In this document: positions 43,652 through 54,748 of the stretch, in pieces
How the letters are laid out: each line of letters starts with the position of its first letter
Position numbering within the stretch: position 1 is the stretch's first letter
Origin: Cristatella mucedo
Taxonomy: Eukaryota; Bryozoa; Phylactolaemata; Cristatellidae
Length of the DNA stretch: 60,000 nt
Reading direction: 5' to 3'
Assembly: GCA_009760855.2 (NCBI GenBank)
Contig: WPIO01000001.1
Location: forward strand, 14,479,501-14,539,500
Made by a program: the position numbers and the translations under genes
The notes under the pieces: generated by a model
What the model was told of the DNA's origin: nothing
Seen by the model: the letters and a program-made list of their open reading frames with translations, nothing else
The model's database searches: none

Positions 43652-46139
43652 GATTTTCCATAAAAAACATTCATTTCATAAATACCAGTGTGCCCAAGAG
43701 CTGGCTATCTCAATTCTGCTCTAGTTGACAATTGTCTTAGTCCTGTCAGAGGCAAGCTCACTGCTCCATGCATCAGAAAATGCACTTTGGCACTTGGTTT
43801 ATCCTGAGGTCTGCCGGGTCGGGGGCCACGTCCCGACTCAGAACAACAGAGAAACTAAAATGACCGTGCATGAGTTGCCCCTGTTTGCCTCACTCGGGCT
43901 GAGACGACAGGTCCTTGCAACATATATTGCCATCCATCTCGCCAGCTTATACTTCTGCGATTGCACCTTTGTCTTCTGGTTACGAATAACGTCAAGTAAA
44001 TAAGAAATTGTCATGAGCTAAAAGTGTTTTTGTGGAGAAAATCTGCCTAAGTTTCCCTAAATGCAAATCGACATTTCTTACCACTTGATGAGCATGGCTT
44101 AGCAGCACTGTCTAGGAACAGCGAGAATACCTTGCCATGCACTGGTTGGTGAAAATTCTCTCATAAAACGTGTTTTATCCATGCTGAACTGCTCGAGTTA
44201 GCCGCTGCTGCGCATAGGTAGTCTTGCAGAGGTGCAAGTACCGTGGGGTTCCAAGGGCAGACGATTCATTTGGCACGGTGCCAACGATATGTATGTAGAT
44301 CAGCCTTACAAAGTGCTTCACCTCTAGCTGATTGGGCAATACCAGTGAAGTGAAGAAACTGCAGGCTTCTATTCACGAAACTCAGCAAAAGCAGCCACTG
44401 TTGCTTGAATTTGACACGTGTGAAAGTCACTTTAAACAACAAATGCTGTGCAATATGTGCGAGTCTGAAGCTAGCAGATGGGCCAAAAAGCATTGCCCAT
44501 AATCAACTGCACGACCCACTCTGTTTGGTCGTTGACAGATTATGCTTGCCGATGGAAAATATTAAAATTGATCGTCTGCTAATGTGAGAGGTGTTTTGAA
44601 AGGCTGTTTGCAGTACTTTGTTTCACATTAAACCTCTATCGATCACCTACATTGTAATCAGATAGCCCTATTAAGCTAGCTTTAGATTTGACTAAGCTCG
44701 AAGTCACACTCCATTGTAATAGTAATGAATCACCAGGGAAAATCACAGCATTGGTATCAAATAAAGACTTCTTTCCCATTATGGTATTAGAGGCATGTTT
44801 TGAATTGTCGATTTTTACCCAGGTGGTGTTTGCTCTGATTAATCAGTGTTTACTCAACTTAAGAATGATTCAAAAAGACCCGAATAAACCTTGCGTGTGT
44901 TTATTCCCTCTTGTCGTAACTGACAACACCATCTCAATAGCATCAAGCAGACTCTTTGCATTAAGGCAAAAGTTGAAGGGGAATCAGCTCTCGCCCATTT
45001 GTGATACCCAGGGAAGCTTGTGTGCTCATCAATAGTAGTTCAGAGTTGTAATTAGTGTCCATTTTTTGCATGTTGGCACAGCCCAATATAACTGAAGCAG
45101 CTGTCGATGGCAGCTACAGCAGCTTTCATTTGTAGGACCTAGCTATTTTTATTGCGTGTGCAGCTTTAGGATGCACATGCACGATAACAGTGGGTGCATA
45201 ACAAGGCTTTTCCTATCGGCAGCATTCAAAGCAGCTTTGAAAGATTAGGCCATACACGGCACGCAGAATGCCCAAACCCTCATTGTGAATTTCACAGCAG
45301 CAGAGCTGTCAAGCTTTTTGCAAATCGTCAAAATTATGGGTATTGTGGGCGAGCCCGAGTTCAGGCAACACTGATTGAGGTTGCATGCCTTGAGCCATTG
45401 GTAAAGATGCTCGTACTGTGCACTGACTAGATAAAGTTAGCTTCGATGGGTATTGTACAAATATATTGACTTTGCTCCTGTTGCATGACATGCTATATCT
45501 TTTCCGATGGTAGAGGTTTTCCACCTTGCTTTTTACACTAAACACGTTACTACGCACCTGCTGGCTCAGCATAACTCAAAATATGTCAAGAAAGGTAGAG
45601 GCAATGCAACTTTGCTTCACAATCTTCAGCTTAAAAAATTTCCAAAAATTATCTGCAAGCAAGACAAGACGTTCCCCATGGCCACAGTACGATGCTGACA
45701 GGACTGGCTGTACTGAAGTTGTCGAGCCACTGAATTAACCCTGCCATACACTGGAAGATGATGCATGACCGGACAGAGTGCCTCTGAAAGTTGTTCTAAA
45801 ATTGGTCACATCAAGCAACATGGATTTGAGCAGCAGCTGCCACATATTCCCTGTAAGTGGCGAGTGAATTTTCTTAGATGCACAGCAGTCTAAACAGCCG
45901 TAATGGATAATACACAGCCCGGATGTAATACCAGTGCCGGGTGACATCTGACGGCTCATTGAAGTGGCCAAGCTCGGTTATAGTTATATTTGTGTGGAAA
46001 AAGCAGGAGACAAGAATACAATTTTGTTTTATCTATTTTTCATCAGCTGCATACCGAAAATTAAAAAGCTGCCTAAGCAATTAAGTGGATGTCATCGCGA
46101 CCTCTGCATTCGTGCCTAGTAACTCAGTGTCCACGGAGT
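43652..46139. other. Intergenic, no recognised element
   Basis: Several 60-115 codon frames (for example 44688-45035) have no similarity or splice context. No repeats seen. Confidence 0.3.
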
Positions 46140-46215
46140 AAATAAAGGATAGCCAGCTGCAAAACTAGAACCCACGGTCGTGAAGTGCGAGCACCTCAAC
46201 ACTAGGTGGACACCT
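46140..46215 (-). mobile_element. SINE type II fragment
   Basis: Reverse complement: CCTAGTGTTGAGGTGCTCGC, ACTTCACGACCGTGGGTTCT, then AGCTGGCTATCC. Head of the type II SINE only. Confidence 0.45.
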
Positions 46216-46634
46216 ATAGGAGCATGTGCCTGAGCTGAATCCTGTGCCGGATGGAGTCCGGCTAGGTGTCCAAGGTGCTGCCTCAATCAGCAAGTCTGTC
46301 TACGGCTGCTTCAGCCGGCACCTTGCAACTTGCTCGAAATGGCCTGGTTACCTCAGGTCTTAGTTGTATCGTCGCTCAGTGCCCCTCATTGCACGGATGG
46401 GGTGGGGTTGTGACACGCAGGGATACACAAGAAAGCAATGGAACTCTACAAGAAGACACTAGAGAATTTCTAAGGACCACTTTCTAGGACTGTATAAGAG
46501 GTTGAAGGTGCATATGGCCGGTCTGAGTGGGTTTTTTATTAGAATCGGTGGCAGCCAAAGTCCAGCACTGACCAGAAGCCCTCACTAGTGTAGTATACGG
46601 CAATACTTGCTCAGTTGAGAGCAAGTTCGATCGT

Positions 46635-46720
46635 GCTTCCTTTGCAGCAAGCGTAAAGTCCCTAGAAAGGGATTGAGTTCTCTGAAGGTTCTATATCAAA
46701 AGTATTATTATTGCTATTTT
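46635..46720 (+). mobile_element. LINE family A 3' tail remnant
   Basis: TTTGCAGCAAGCGTAAAGTC, CCTAGAAAGGGATTGAGTTC, TCTGAAGGTTCTATATC and ATT-type repeats. Only the last ~80 bp of an element remain. Confidence 0.7.
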
Positions 46721-47107
46721 TAGACTTTTCAAGTTACCCATAATTTTTCAGTCATTTGCAATCTTTCTCTGCACGAAACATAATGAATATATCTTGCATA
46801 ACGAATCGTCGCCTCGAGATATCTTGAATGTCAGAGTGCACAAAGAATTAGCATCAAAGCGGTAATCCCCAATAAATAGAAGAAAGAAGATACTGCAAAA
46901 GCAAATCGCCAAGAAGTGGTCATAATGTTGTTTTTTTTAAATGTAAGCGACGATGCGCACAAACGCTGAGGGGGGCTTCATTAACCGTGTATTTGCTTAT
47001 GCTTGCAGCTGCAACTGCACACAGTAGTTCTATTGTGACAGCATTCCAACTGTCCTCCCCTTCGTAAATCTTCTTTCAGACACAGCTAATCAATGGTGGG
47101 CTGATGA

Positions 47108-47205
47108 ACCTCAGCTGCTGGACCTCAGCTGCTGGACCTCAGCTGCTGGACTTTAGCTAATGGACCTCAGCTGCTGGACCACAGCTACTGGACCACAGCT
47201 GCTGG
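47108..47205 (+). repeat. Seven-copy 14-bp minisatellite ACCTCAGCTGCTGG
   Basis: 98 bp made of seven 14-bp units. Most carry the palindromic E-box core CAGCTG; units four and six are changed to TAGCTA and CAGCTA. Confidence 0.92.
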
Positions 47206-47319
47206 GCCGGCCCTTCCCTAAGCTACATTCGACAGCCGTGTCCCTAAACTTCATTCAACAGCTGTTCAGCGGTGGGTGAGCGAAGGATAACACCGACATA
47301 TGCCCAAGCTGCAGTTGCT

Positions 47320-47635
47320 GGCTAGTGCACTTGACCGTGTTCAACTGGTGCAAAATGCTGCAGCTCGTATGGTCTGTAGGTAGCAGTGTAGTTTCCACAT
47401 AACATAACTTCTGTCTGAGTGCCACTGACTCTCTATCAAGCATCGAATCGATTTCAGAATCCTTCGTCTAGCTTACAGGTTACTTCATTCTCTTGCATCA
47501 ACCATCCAGTGTGCTCTGCAGCACCCACTCCTCAGCATCTAGTCATTTTACCATCCCTCAAACTAAATTAAAATCTTTTGGCAATCAAGCCTTCAGCTAG
47601 AATGCATCGAAAGTCCAGAACCTGCTCAAGTTGGC
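47320..47635 (+). mobile_element. LINE family A fragment, left part of a split copy
   Basis: DRVQLVQNAAARMVC-like start, then HRIDFRIL, LLHSLA, and AFS-NASKVQNLLK at the right edge. Decayed. The matching continuation resumes at about 48085. Confidence 0.6.
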
Positions 47636-48084
47636 AAGAACTTGAGCTTCGAAAGAAAATTCTGTGGCTGAATAGAACGACTACTTACCCTTGCTACTTG
47701 GACGCCTCAGTGACTGTATCCATCGCTTTGGGAGAGCAGACAGATGACCTCCTAATCGAAAACCTCCGGAAAGGGATACATTATGATCAGATAATGTCGG
47801 CAGGTTAGAATGCAAAAATGATGCTGCAGCCATATTCTGTAATTTTACCGGTGCATCTGCGAATAGAAATTCGTTCTTCCCTTACGAGAAAGAACTCGAA
47901 AATTCTGTACGTACCTTGGTCTATCCAATTACAAGGTGAGCTTATGATGTTGAATTTAAAGTAACATAAGTAAAAGTATGGAACTTCAAAATATACCTAT
48001 TTAATAAGGCTTTATAAATCTTTCCCACCTCCTGATTTTTTTAAATAATGGGCTAGGCTTTAACATCAATATTTAGGGTAAACA
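47636..48084. other. Non-LINE sequence interrupting a LINE; contains an open frame
   Basis: Sits exactly between two colinear LINE parts. 47645-47805 reads LRKKILWLNRTTTYPCY, SVTVSIALGEQTDDLLIENL and KGIHYDQIMSAG before a possible donor (GGCAG/GTTAGA). The residue use looks protein-like but I recognise no family. It could be a fragment captured or inserted in the LINE. Confidence 0.4.
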
Positions 48085-48460
48085 CCTCGCTACAGTCACT
48101 GCCTGCAATGACATTACATCCTTTAGATTCCTAAAGATGCAGCTGTTCCTGATAGATTTCTCTGTGCCCAAGTGAACTTTTCGTTTTTGGTTCCGGTGTG
48201 CTTTGCATGCTTACCTGTGGCTGATCCAGAGCATGTTACTAGCTAAGCAGTGGCCATGAGCTTCTTCATTTCTTCTTTAGCATGCTGACCTAAGCATGCT
48301 ACTTGTTTGCAATTACATGCTTGATAAAATACATGTCAGTAACCCTTGGTTATCGGTTCTCGTGCACCGAGTTGCAAAGCACCTAGATAGAGATTAAGCT
48401 CTCTTTGGGCACTACACAAAACGACCTAATGCTATTAATGTTATTATTATTTTTATTCTG
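48085..48460 (+). mobile_element. LINE family A fragment, right part and 3' tail
   Basis: TVTACNDITSFRFLKMQLFL-type C-terminus, 3' UTR and tail (AAAGCACCTAGATAGAGATT, AAGCTCTCTTTGGGCACTAC) with ATT repeats to about 48460. Confidence 0.65.
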
Positions 48461-49032
48461 AAACGAGTGATTTAAGCCTTGCCAGCAGGGGAGGAGACCT
48501 CGAATGTAGCTAAGAAATTGTCACGTGATCTCCGACTCTGCTACCTAGCTTACTGAAAGTAGACCACTCACCCCAGCACACAGCAGCAGCAACTTAGCAA
48601 GCCGCGGTTGCCAAGTGCCTGCCTATGATCAGAGCAAGTGTGCACAGTCTGTATAACAACGTATGATGCACCCAAACGAGCTAATATTGTTCGGCATTGT
48701 GCCATGACCGTTCATTCAAACGTGCATGCCGGTTGATCACGCAGCCAATGTGGTTAGCATGGCTGCATTGTGCCAAAGCGCATGCCGAGCCGGCTTAACT
48801 TATCAATCTTGGTGCATACTTGTTTGCTCATCGCTCACGCCCTAACTGCGTGACATCCCCATTGACTTTCAGTGGCTTTAGCCGACCATGACAGCTGATT
48901 GCGCATTAAGTCAGAGCTATAAGAGGAGAGCAAAATGCTTTGATCTGGTGGGCTAAGCGAGAAAGCAAAGCTAGCAGGTTGGTGATGACCACTATTGACA
49001 GATTCAGCATGCCCCGGTGTTTGGTTCTCATA

Positions 49033-49188
49033 TCACTTGCTGCACATCACAGCCAGTGACTTCAGGCCTGGCTTGCCACCACTCATGGCATTAATCAGGA
49101 ACTTCGCGATTTCTTCTTTTCCTCGGTCTCGTGCAAGTAAAGCCAGATCACGATAGCCACTGACAAGAATGCTGCCACGTGGACACAG
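49033..49188 (-). CDS. Ankyrin-like gene, putative terminal exon
   Basis: On the minus strand an excellent acceptor (ATCCTATCTTTTGCAG) opens 51 codons and a stop (TGA at 49033-49035): LCPRGSILVSGYRDLALLAR, DRGKEEIAKFLINAMSGG, ending AVMCSK. GYRDLALLARDRGKEEIAKFL has the helix-turn-helix spacing of an ankyrin repeat. Joins in phase 0 to the exon at 50196-50300. Confidence 0.55.
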   Translation of the reverse strand: MCPRGSILVSGYRDLALLARDRGKEEIAKFLINAMSGGKPGLKSLAVMCSK

Positions 49189-50195
49189 CTGCAAAAGATA
49201 GGATGGGAAATGTTTCAAGATTACAAAAACGTCAGATTACAAGATACAATGATACAAGACTACAATGTCTGATTACAATAAAGCCAGGTTTACACGGTCG
49301 GTTTCTTCTCACCCCTGCTTCGGTCCTTATGCTTATAGGAAGTTTACACGGCCACGTGCTCTTTCTATACTGCTTCCTTTTCGAGCATCCTCATAGCTCC
49401 ACCCACAGAGAGGTCATGGGAAAACCGATGGCCGCTAATCTTAGCCGATGGCGAATTTCCTGGCTCCATCCACTAGCACAACACTAACCGGAGTAATTGA
49501 CGCTATTGGACTCTCCATATAATGTCTGTTTTTGAACTGCCGTTACAGCCACGTGCCCCAGCATACACCGGAGGCTTTGTCATCGCCATACGGCCAAGCT
49601 TCATCGATGACTTAACCGTCACTTGATACTGCTTGGCAGTTGCTTCACTTACTGTTCACTCAAAATTGGTTTCCTATTGCTAGTACTTTTAGTATCCCAT
49701 AAACAGGGACTCTCCTGGAATGCACTGATGATTTCGCTAGCCGTGTTGTCCACCATTCCTTTCAAAGCAATAAAGAAACATGCCCTTGAAGGCACCTATG
49801 ACTGACTATTTGCACTTGGCTTCCATCGGTCTTCTATCGGTGTTGGAGCACCTTGCCAGTCTTGGTGGCAGATGCACCAAAGACAGAAGCGAGACCGGGG
49901 CAGGAGCAAAAAGAAACCGTTTGTGTAAACCTGGATTTAAGCTCATCTTTGTGAGCAGCCAGATAGCTAAACAGCTCACCAGAATTCAGCAATGTAACGG
50001 CACAAATGTAATCATCAAGCGCTTAACTGCTAACTACACGAAGTTCCAATGGCGATTTTTCATGCAAACTTTGTGTTCTAGAGCAATGCAAGCAGATCCG
50101 CATAACAGTCAGTTAAGTTCAACCTCAGTTTGGTATTGCAGTTATATTTATGAGTCCACTGGGGCCACAACAATTGACTATTAGTATCTACTTAC

Positions 50196-50300
50196 AGCTG
50201 ATATAAGTGTTGAGAATGGCAGCGCTGACCCTAGGAAGACCTTTACAAAATCCTCGGTACCTTTTTTCTCGCTCTCAATAATGTCCACCAACTCTTCATA
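50196..50300 (-). CDS. Ankyrin-like gene, putative internal exon
   Basis: Acceptor GTTTCTACATTTTTCAG and donor TCAGCT/GTAAGT (near consensus). 35 codons: YEELVDIIESEKKGTEDFVK, VFLGSALPFSTLISA. Length is a multiple of three and phase 0 at both ends. Strong splice sites are the main support. Confidence 0.55.
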
Positions 50301-50569
50301 CTGAAAAATGTAGAAACAGGAAGCATGAGAATGCACCGTTGATGCAACCCCTAGCATTTCAATATTGATCTCCACTCAAACGCAAAATGTAGTTGGACGG
50401 CTGGGCAGCAGCCATAATGGCCATCTACTCACGTGCATATAGAATAAATAGCCCACTTTTTGGTTACCCACAGTAAGTGCACAGGGCAGAATAAGAAAAA
50501 GTCTTTATGTTCCCATAATTATCAAGTGTCGTACCTATTTTATTGAGCCAACACGACGCTGCTTACACC

Positions 50570-52630
50570 TCCCTTAGCTGAGGCTGAGTCTAGCTTCTAT
50601 AAAAACATTGTTGAATCACATATGCACAATAAAAAAATGCTGATGTCTACGATCAAGCATATCCTTAACCGCTGCCAGGTTAGTTCCTTACCTAGTGATC
50701 CTTATGATGATCTAGCCGACTGCTTCTCTAGCTTTTTTGTCAACAAGATAGACAAGGTCAGTCCATCATTAGGGTAGCAACATCTACTCTGAAATCCTGT
50801 CCCTCAATTCCGTGCAGCACCTCAGTGCCTATATTCAAGGAAGACACGGCTTACCTCACCCTGAAGTTCATATCCCAATCAAAGAAGACCACTAGCCCCT
50901 ATGCCCGCTGTCTTGCTTCTACGATGCATAGATCTACTGTTGCCATGCATAACTAACATCATAAATGTCATAAGCCTCAGGTCATGTCCCAACACCTTTC
51001 AAAAGGCTGTAGTCAGGCCACTACTCAAGAAGACAACACTAAGCCAAGAGAACTTGAGTAACTTCTGCCCAGTCTCTCTTCTACAGTTCCTATGAAGGAC
51101 ACTGGAACAAGTCGTGGGAGACCAGCTGAACTCACACACTTAAACTTCATACCTACCTAGTCATTCCCAGTCTGGTTTTAGAGCTAATCATTACACACAG
51201 TCAGCATTTCTTCAGGTGTATAACGATGTTCTTAGGAATGCCTACTTAAGTATCGTTTCGCTGCTTGCTGTGTTCGATCTTTCGGCAGCTATTGATACTA
51301 TCGATCGCCAAGTCTTTCTCGAGCGCTTCTCCTCTTGCCTGGGCAGCACAGGTACTGCACTGCAATGGCTGCGGTCCTATCTCAGTGAGAGACTCCAGAG
51401 TATTAATGTGCAAAAAAAAGATCGTCCGAGGAACCACTGAAGTACCTCAGGCTCTGTGCATGGTCCGGTTTTTTTCACGGTCTATACTCTCCCTCTTGTC
51501 AATATCGTTGCCAGGCCAAACTTAGCCTTGCACTTCTATGCAGGTGACACTCAGTTGTACCTTTGCTTTGATCCTTCCCAGCCCTCCAGCACATCCAGTT
51601 CTCTCAACTCCCTTGCTGCAAGTATCGACGACAATTGCCCACATCAATGGCAGCAAACTTTCTTCAATTGAATGATGATAAAATCAACTTACTAGTTGTG
51701 GGCAAACCAAGTGTGATTTAGAAATTGGAAAACCTAACTCAAAATCGGCTCTGCCAGCATATCTCCACTTGAATCTGTACAAAATCTAGGTGTCCTGTTT
51801 TAAAGTGACTTTTCATTAGGTAGACTCATCAGCTCGATTGTCAAGTCTGCCTGATTTCAGCTACTTAACATTGCTAAAATTTGAACTTGCTTAGGCACAG
51901 ATACTACTTCTAAATTGGTCCATGCATTTGTGACATCCTGTCTCGACTTTTTGCAACTCACTGCTCGGTGGTCTACCGGCTGTGCAATCAGCTGCTTACA
52001 GCTGGAGTAAAACTCTGCAGCTAGGTTTGTCTGTCGTGAGCCTTGAAGTTGCAATATATCACCACTTCTCGCCGACCTGAATTGGCTCCCAGTCAAGCAA
52101 CGCATCGACTTCAAGGTTCTGTCACTCACTTTTAGATCCCTCCATTCTTTGGCTCCAACCTACCTATCAGATCTACTCTGCCACCAGGCCTAGCATAGTA
52201 CCACCTGATTTTCTGAATCGTCTTGTTTACCTTCACTTCGTATATACCTCAAATAATTTGAAGACCGTGCCTTCAGCTCGTATGCTCCAAAATCCGGGAA
52301 CTCACTTCCGGCTGCAGTTACGACACCTAACGTGACGACATTTAAAAGGAAGCTAAAAACGCATCTATTTATCACAGAATTTAGCGGGTCTATGGAATTT
52401 TTTCTGTGCGTGCTTATGTGTGCTGACACTGTGCATGCTCCCACTATCATATTTGCATACTGACCCTATACATGACCCCTCTAACTATGTAATGCTTGTT
52501 GCTATTGAGCATGCTACCATTAACCATTCGATCATGTATTCTTTTCAGCAAATGTACAGTGCCTAGAAAGAGACTTAGTTCTCTGATGGCATTATTCAAA
52601 GGTATTATTATTGTCATTGTTATTCTTATT
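50570..52630 (+). mobile_element. LINE family A, 2-kb decayed copy with RT domain and 3' tail
   Basis: Linker block (LPSDPYDDLADCFSSFFVNKI) at 50690, RT blocks (AVVRPLLKKTTLSQENLSNF, LAVFDLSAAIDTIDRQVFLE, QALCMVRF region), a catalytic box FYAGDTQLY (Asp changed to Gly) at about 51536, C-terminal blocks and tail AAATGTACAGTGCCTAGAAA with ATT repeats at 52602-52615. Many stops and frameshifts. Lies between two exons of the minus-strand ankyrin-like gene. Confidence 0.88.
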
Positions 52631-52914
52631 TGTAACGGCTGACTTACTCAGGCAGGAGGTGATCAAAAGCTCGAAAACACGGGCTTTATTTTACTTCAGA
52701 CTCGATGCAAGCAAGAGGACAAAATTTGCACCAGCAGATAATAATACAGATGGCCAGTTCCCTTAGCTGTTGCGAGTTCATTTCGCAAATATTTGATCAG
52801 CTTGTTTGTAAGGTTTGTAGACTGACTCAGCACTGTTAAAAAACTTAACTTTAGGGGTGGTGTGTTTTGGATCATTTTTTTAGTATTGCACACTAAGTAA
52901 GGTGGTTGCTTTCA

Positions 52915-53030
52915 CGAATTCTGCAGTGGGCAATCCATTGTTGCCACTGCAAGCGGTGGTCATAGCTGCAAACGCTCTTCTGTAGCTATACAAAAGAGGC
53001 TGTTGAATCAGCTAGTACTTTTTTGAAAAT
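52915..53030 (+). mobile_element. SINE type II, 5'-truncated
   Basis: TTCTGCAGTGGGCAATCCAT, TGCCACTGCAAGCGGTGGTC, CGCTCTTCTGTAGCTATACA, GAGGCTGTTGAATCAGCTAG. Closest to the copy at 10783. Confidence 0.7.
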
Positions 53031-53454
53031 CGAGTATTGGAAAATATCTTCCAGTCCACAAAGTGATATCGCACACTGTAGTCCTATTTTCTGAAGGTCA
53101 GAGTAGAAGGTGATTGGATCATGAATCATTGTTGGACTCTGACCTCATTTTGCTGCAGTGCTTCTATGCCATGACACATTTCCCCCAAATTTTACCTTTG
53201 GCTAAAGTCAGTTGGGTGAGTTAGACTTAGTTATGTCGCTAGAGCTAAATAAAGAGTTATTTTTGAAGCTTGCATTATACATTAATATGATCTCTTCACT
53301 CCATACAGCTCTACCACAATATTCAGCAGTCAAGGGATTAAAGCTGTGGCCCACTGTAACAGGAGTGGTTTTCTCTTAGTGACTCGAATAAATACAGATT
53401 AGTTCAATCTAATCGTCATCTCATGTAATGCTGTCGGACTTTACATGTGAGCTT

Positions 53455-53720
53455 TCGCCGACCTAAAGCAGTTCTATAGGGCCTCCCACTTTAAGATTGG
53501 TGATGTGATCGTGCGACCGTCATCATAAGCTAAGAATTTAGATGTTCTCTTCGAAAACTGCTTAAATTTGAAATTTTGTCATGAATAAGACTGCTTCCAC
53601 AGCTATCCATCACGTAATATAATTTATCTCCATCTGTACACCCCAAAGCCACAACAACTCAGTGGGTGTTATGCTAGAGAGTTTTTATATACACAACTTA
53701 CTCAAAGCCAAGTGGTGCAT
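53455..53720. mobile_element. Two LINE family B fragments, head to tail in opposite orientation
   Basis: 53455-53612 (+) carries a decayed KNLDVLFENCLNLKF region like [17 protein letters not shown] of the copy at 20546-20788. 53613-53720 (-) is the family B 3' tail (GTAATATAATTTATCTCCAT on +), as at 19855 and 3715. The two have opposite orientation. Confidence 0.55.
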
Positions 53721-53817
53721 TAGATGCTGTTTTTTGGCCTTTGGCTCGAGGTCAGCACGTCAATGCAGCTTTTTCTAGGCTCCCAATCTTCACTACCTTC
53801 CGGACAATGTACCAAAC

Positions 53818-53990
53818 CATAATAATAATAATATACTTGATAAAGCACCCTCAGATAACTCAATTTCTTTCTTGGCACTTTACATTTGCAGCAAAGGAAA
53901 CACGATCAAAAGGTGAGTGGTATCATGCTTGATAAACGGCAGGAATAACATGGTTAGGGATGGCATGCACAGGGTCAGCATGCCAGTGAT
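53818..53990 (-). mobile_element. LINE family A 3' UTR fragment
   Basis: Starts with ATT-type repeats (53820-53832), then the complement of the family A tail (TTGATAAAGCACCCTCAGAT, AACTCAATTTCTTTCTTGGC) and of the 3' UTR (CATGGTTAGGGATGGCATGC). Confidence 0.78.
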
Positions 53991-54665
53991 ATTCTCTGGT
54001 ATTGATAGAGTACTAGTCCAGTTTCATCCGAAGCACCACAACCGGCTTTACTTGCTTAGCAATCTTGCTAACTCTCTTCCAAGTGATTTTTGCAGTTCCT
54101 TATTTGCTGCTCGCTTCATTTAATAGATTTAAACTTTTACTACGATTACTTTGCCTTTTTTGCAAGCGACATGTCTAGTTGCTTATCGAATGCCAACTGA
54201 CAGCCACTTATGCTTAAATTATCGGTGTCTGTACTAAGTTAGTGGCCAAGCTCGGCGAAAGTGCACTGAGCTGCTGTGCACGAAGCGCATCCTCTCACGT
54301 AACTCTTATATAGGATGGATCAAATTCCCCAGTTCATGACAGCTATCCTCCACGTATGTAACTTTGTCCTGCTGCATTGAAGTCAAGCAGCCTGTTTCAA
54401 AAAATGGCTTTCACAATGCTTTCGATGTGCACCTAGTTAACTCGCATGCAAGTACTAATATACTAATAAGCAATCACAAAGACCCATGCTTGACTGCAGG
54501 AAACGATTCACCCGGTTGCCCGGTAAGATGTTCTTCTAGCAGCTACATACAGGCTTCGTCTTGTCAAAAATCGGATATCTAACAAGAATTAACATGCTAA
54601 CCGCATATTCTGCAAGTTGAAGCTGGCTGCCCACGCAGTTACCAGCCGAGAGCTAATACACTTAC

Positions 54666-54748
54666 TAAGCAGAGGTATAGTTGAAATTTGGTTATTATAG
54701 CATGCACAAAATGTAACATCGTCGGTGGCACTGATGATAGCAGCTACA
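54666..54748 (-). CDS. Ankyrin-like gene, putative internal exon
   Basis: Minus-strand acceptor CGGTGTTTTTCTCCTAG and donor CTGCTTA/GTAAGT are both strong. Frame: one base, 27 codons, one base, VAAIISATDDVTFCACYNNQ and ISTIPLL. The D-VT--ACYNN--ST-PLL spacing is ankyrin-like. It leaves phase 1, whereas the next recognised exon (50300) starts in phase 0, so at least one exon between them is missing. Confidence 0.42.
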
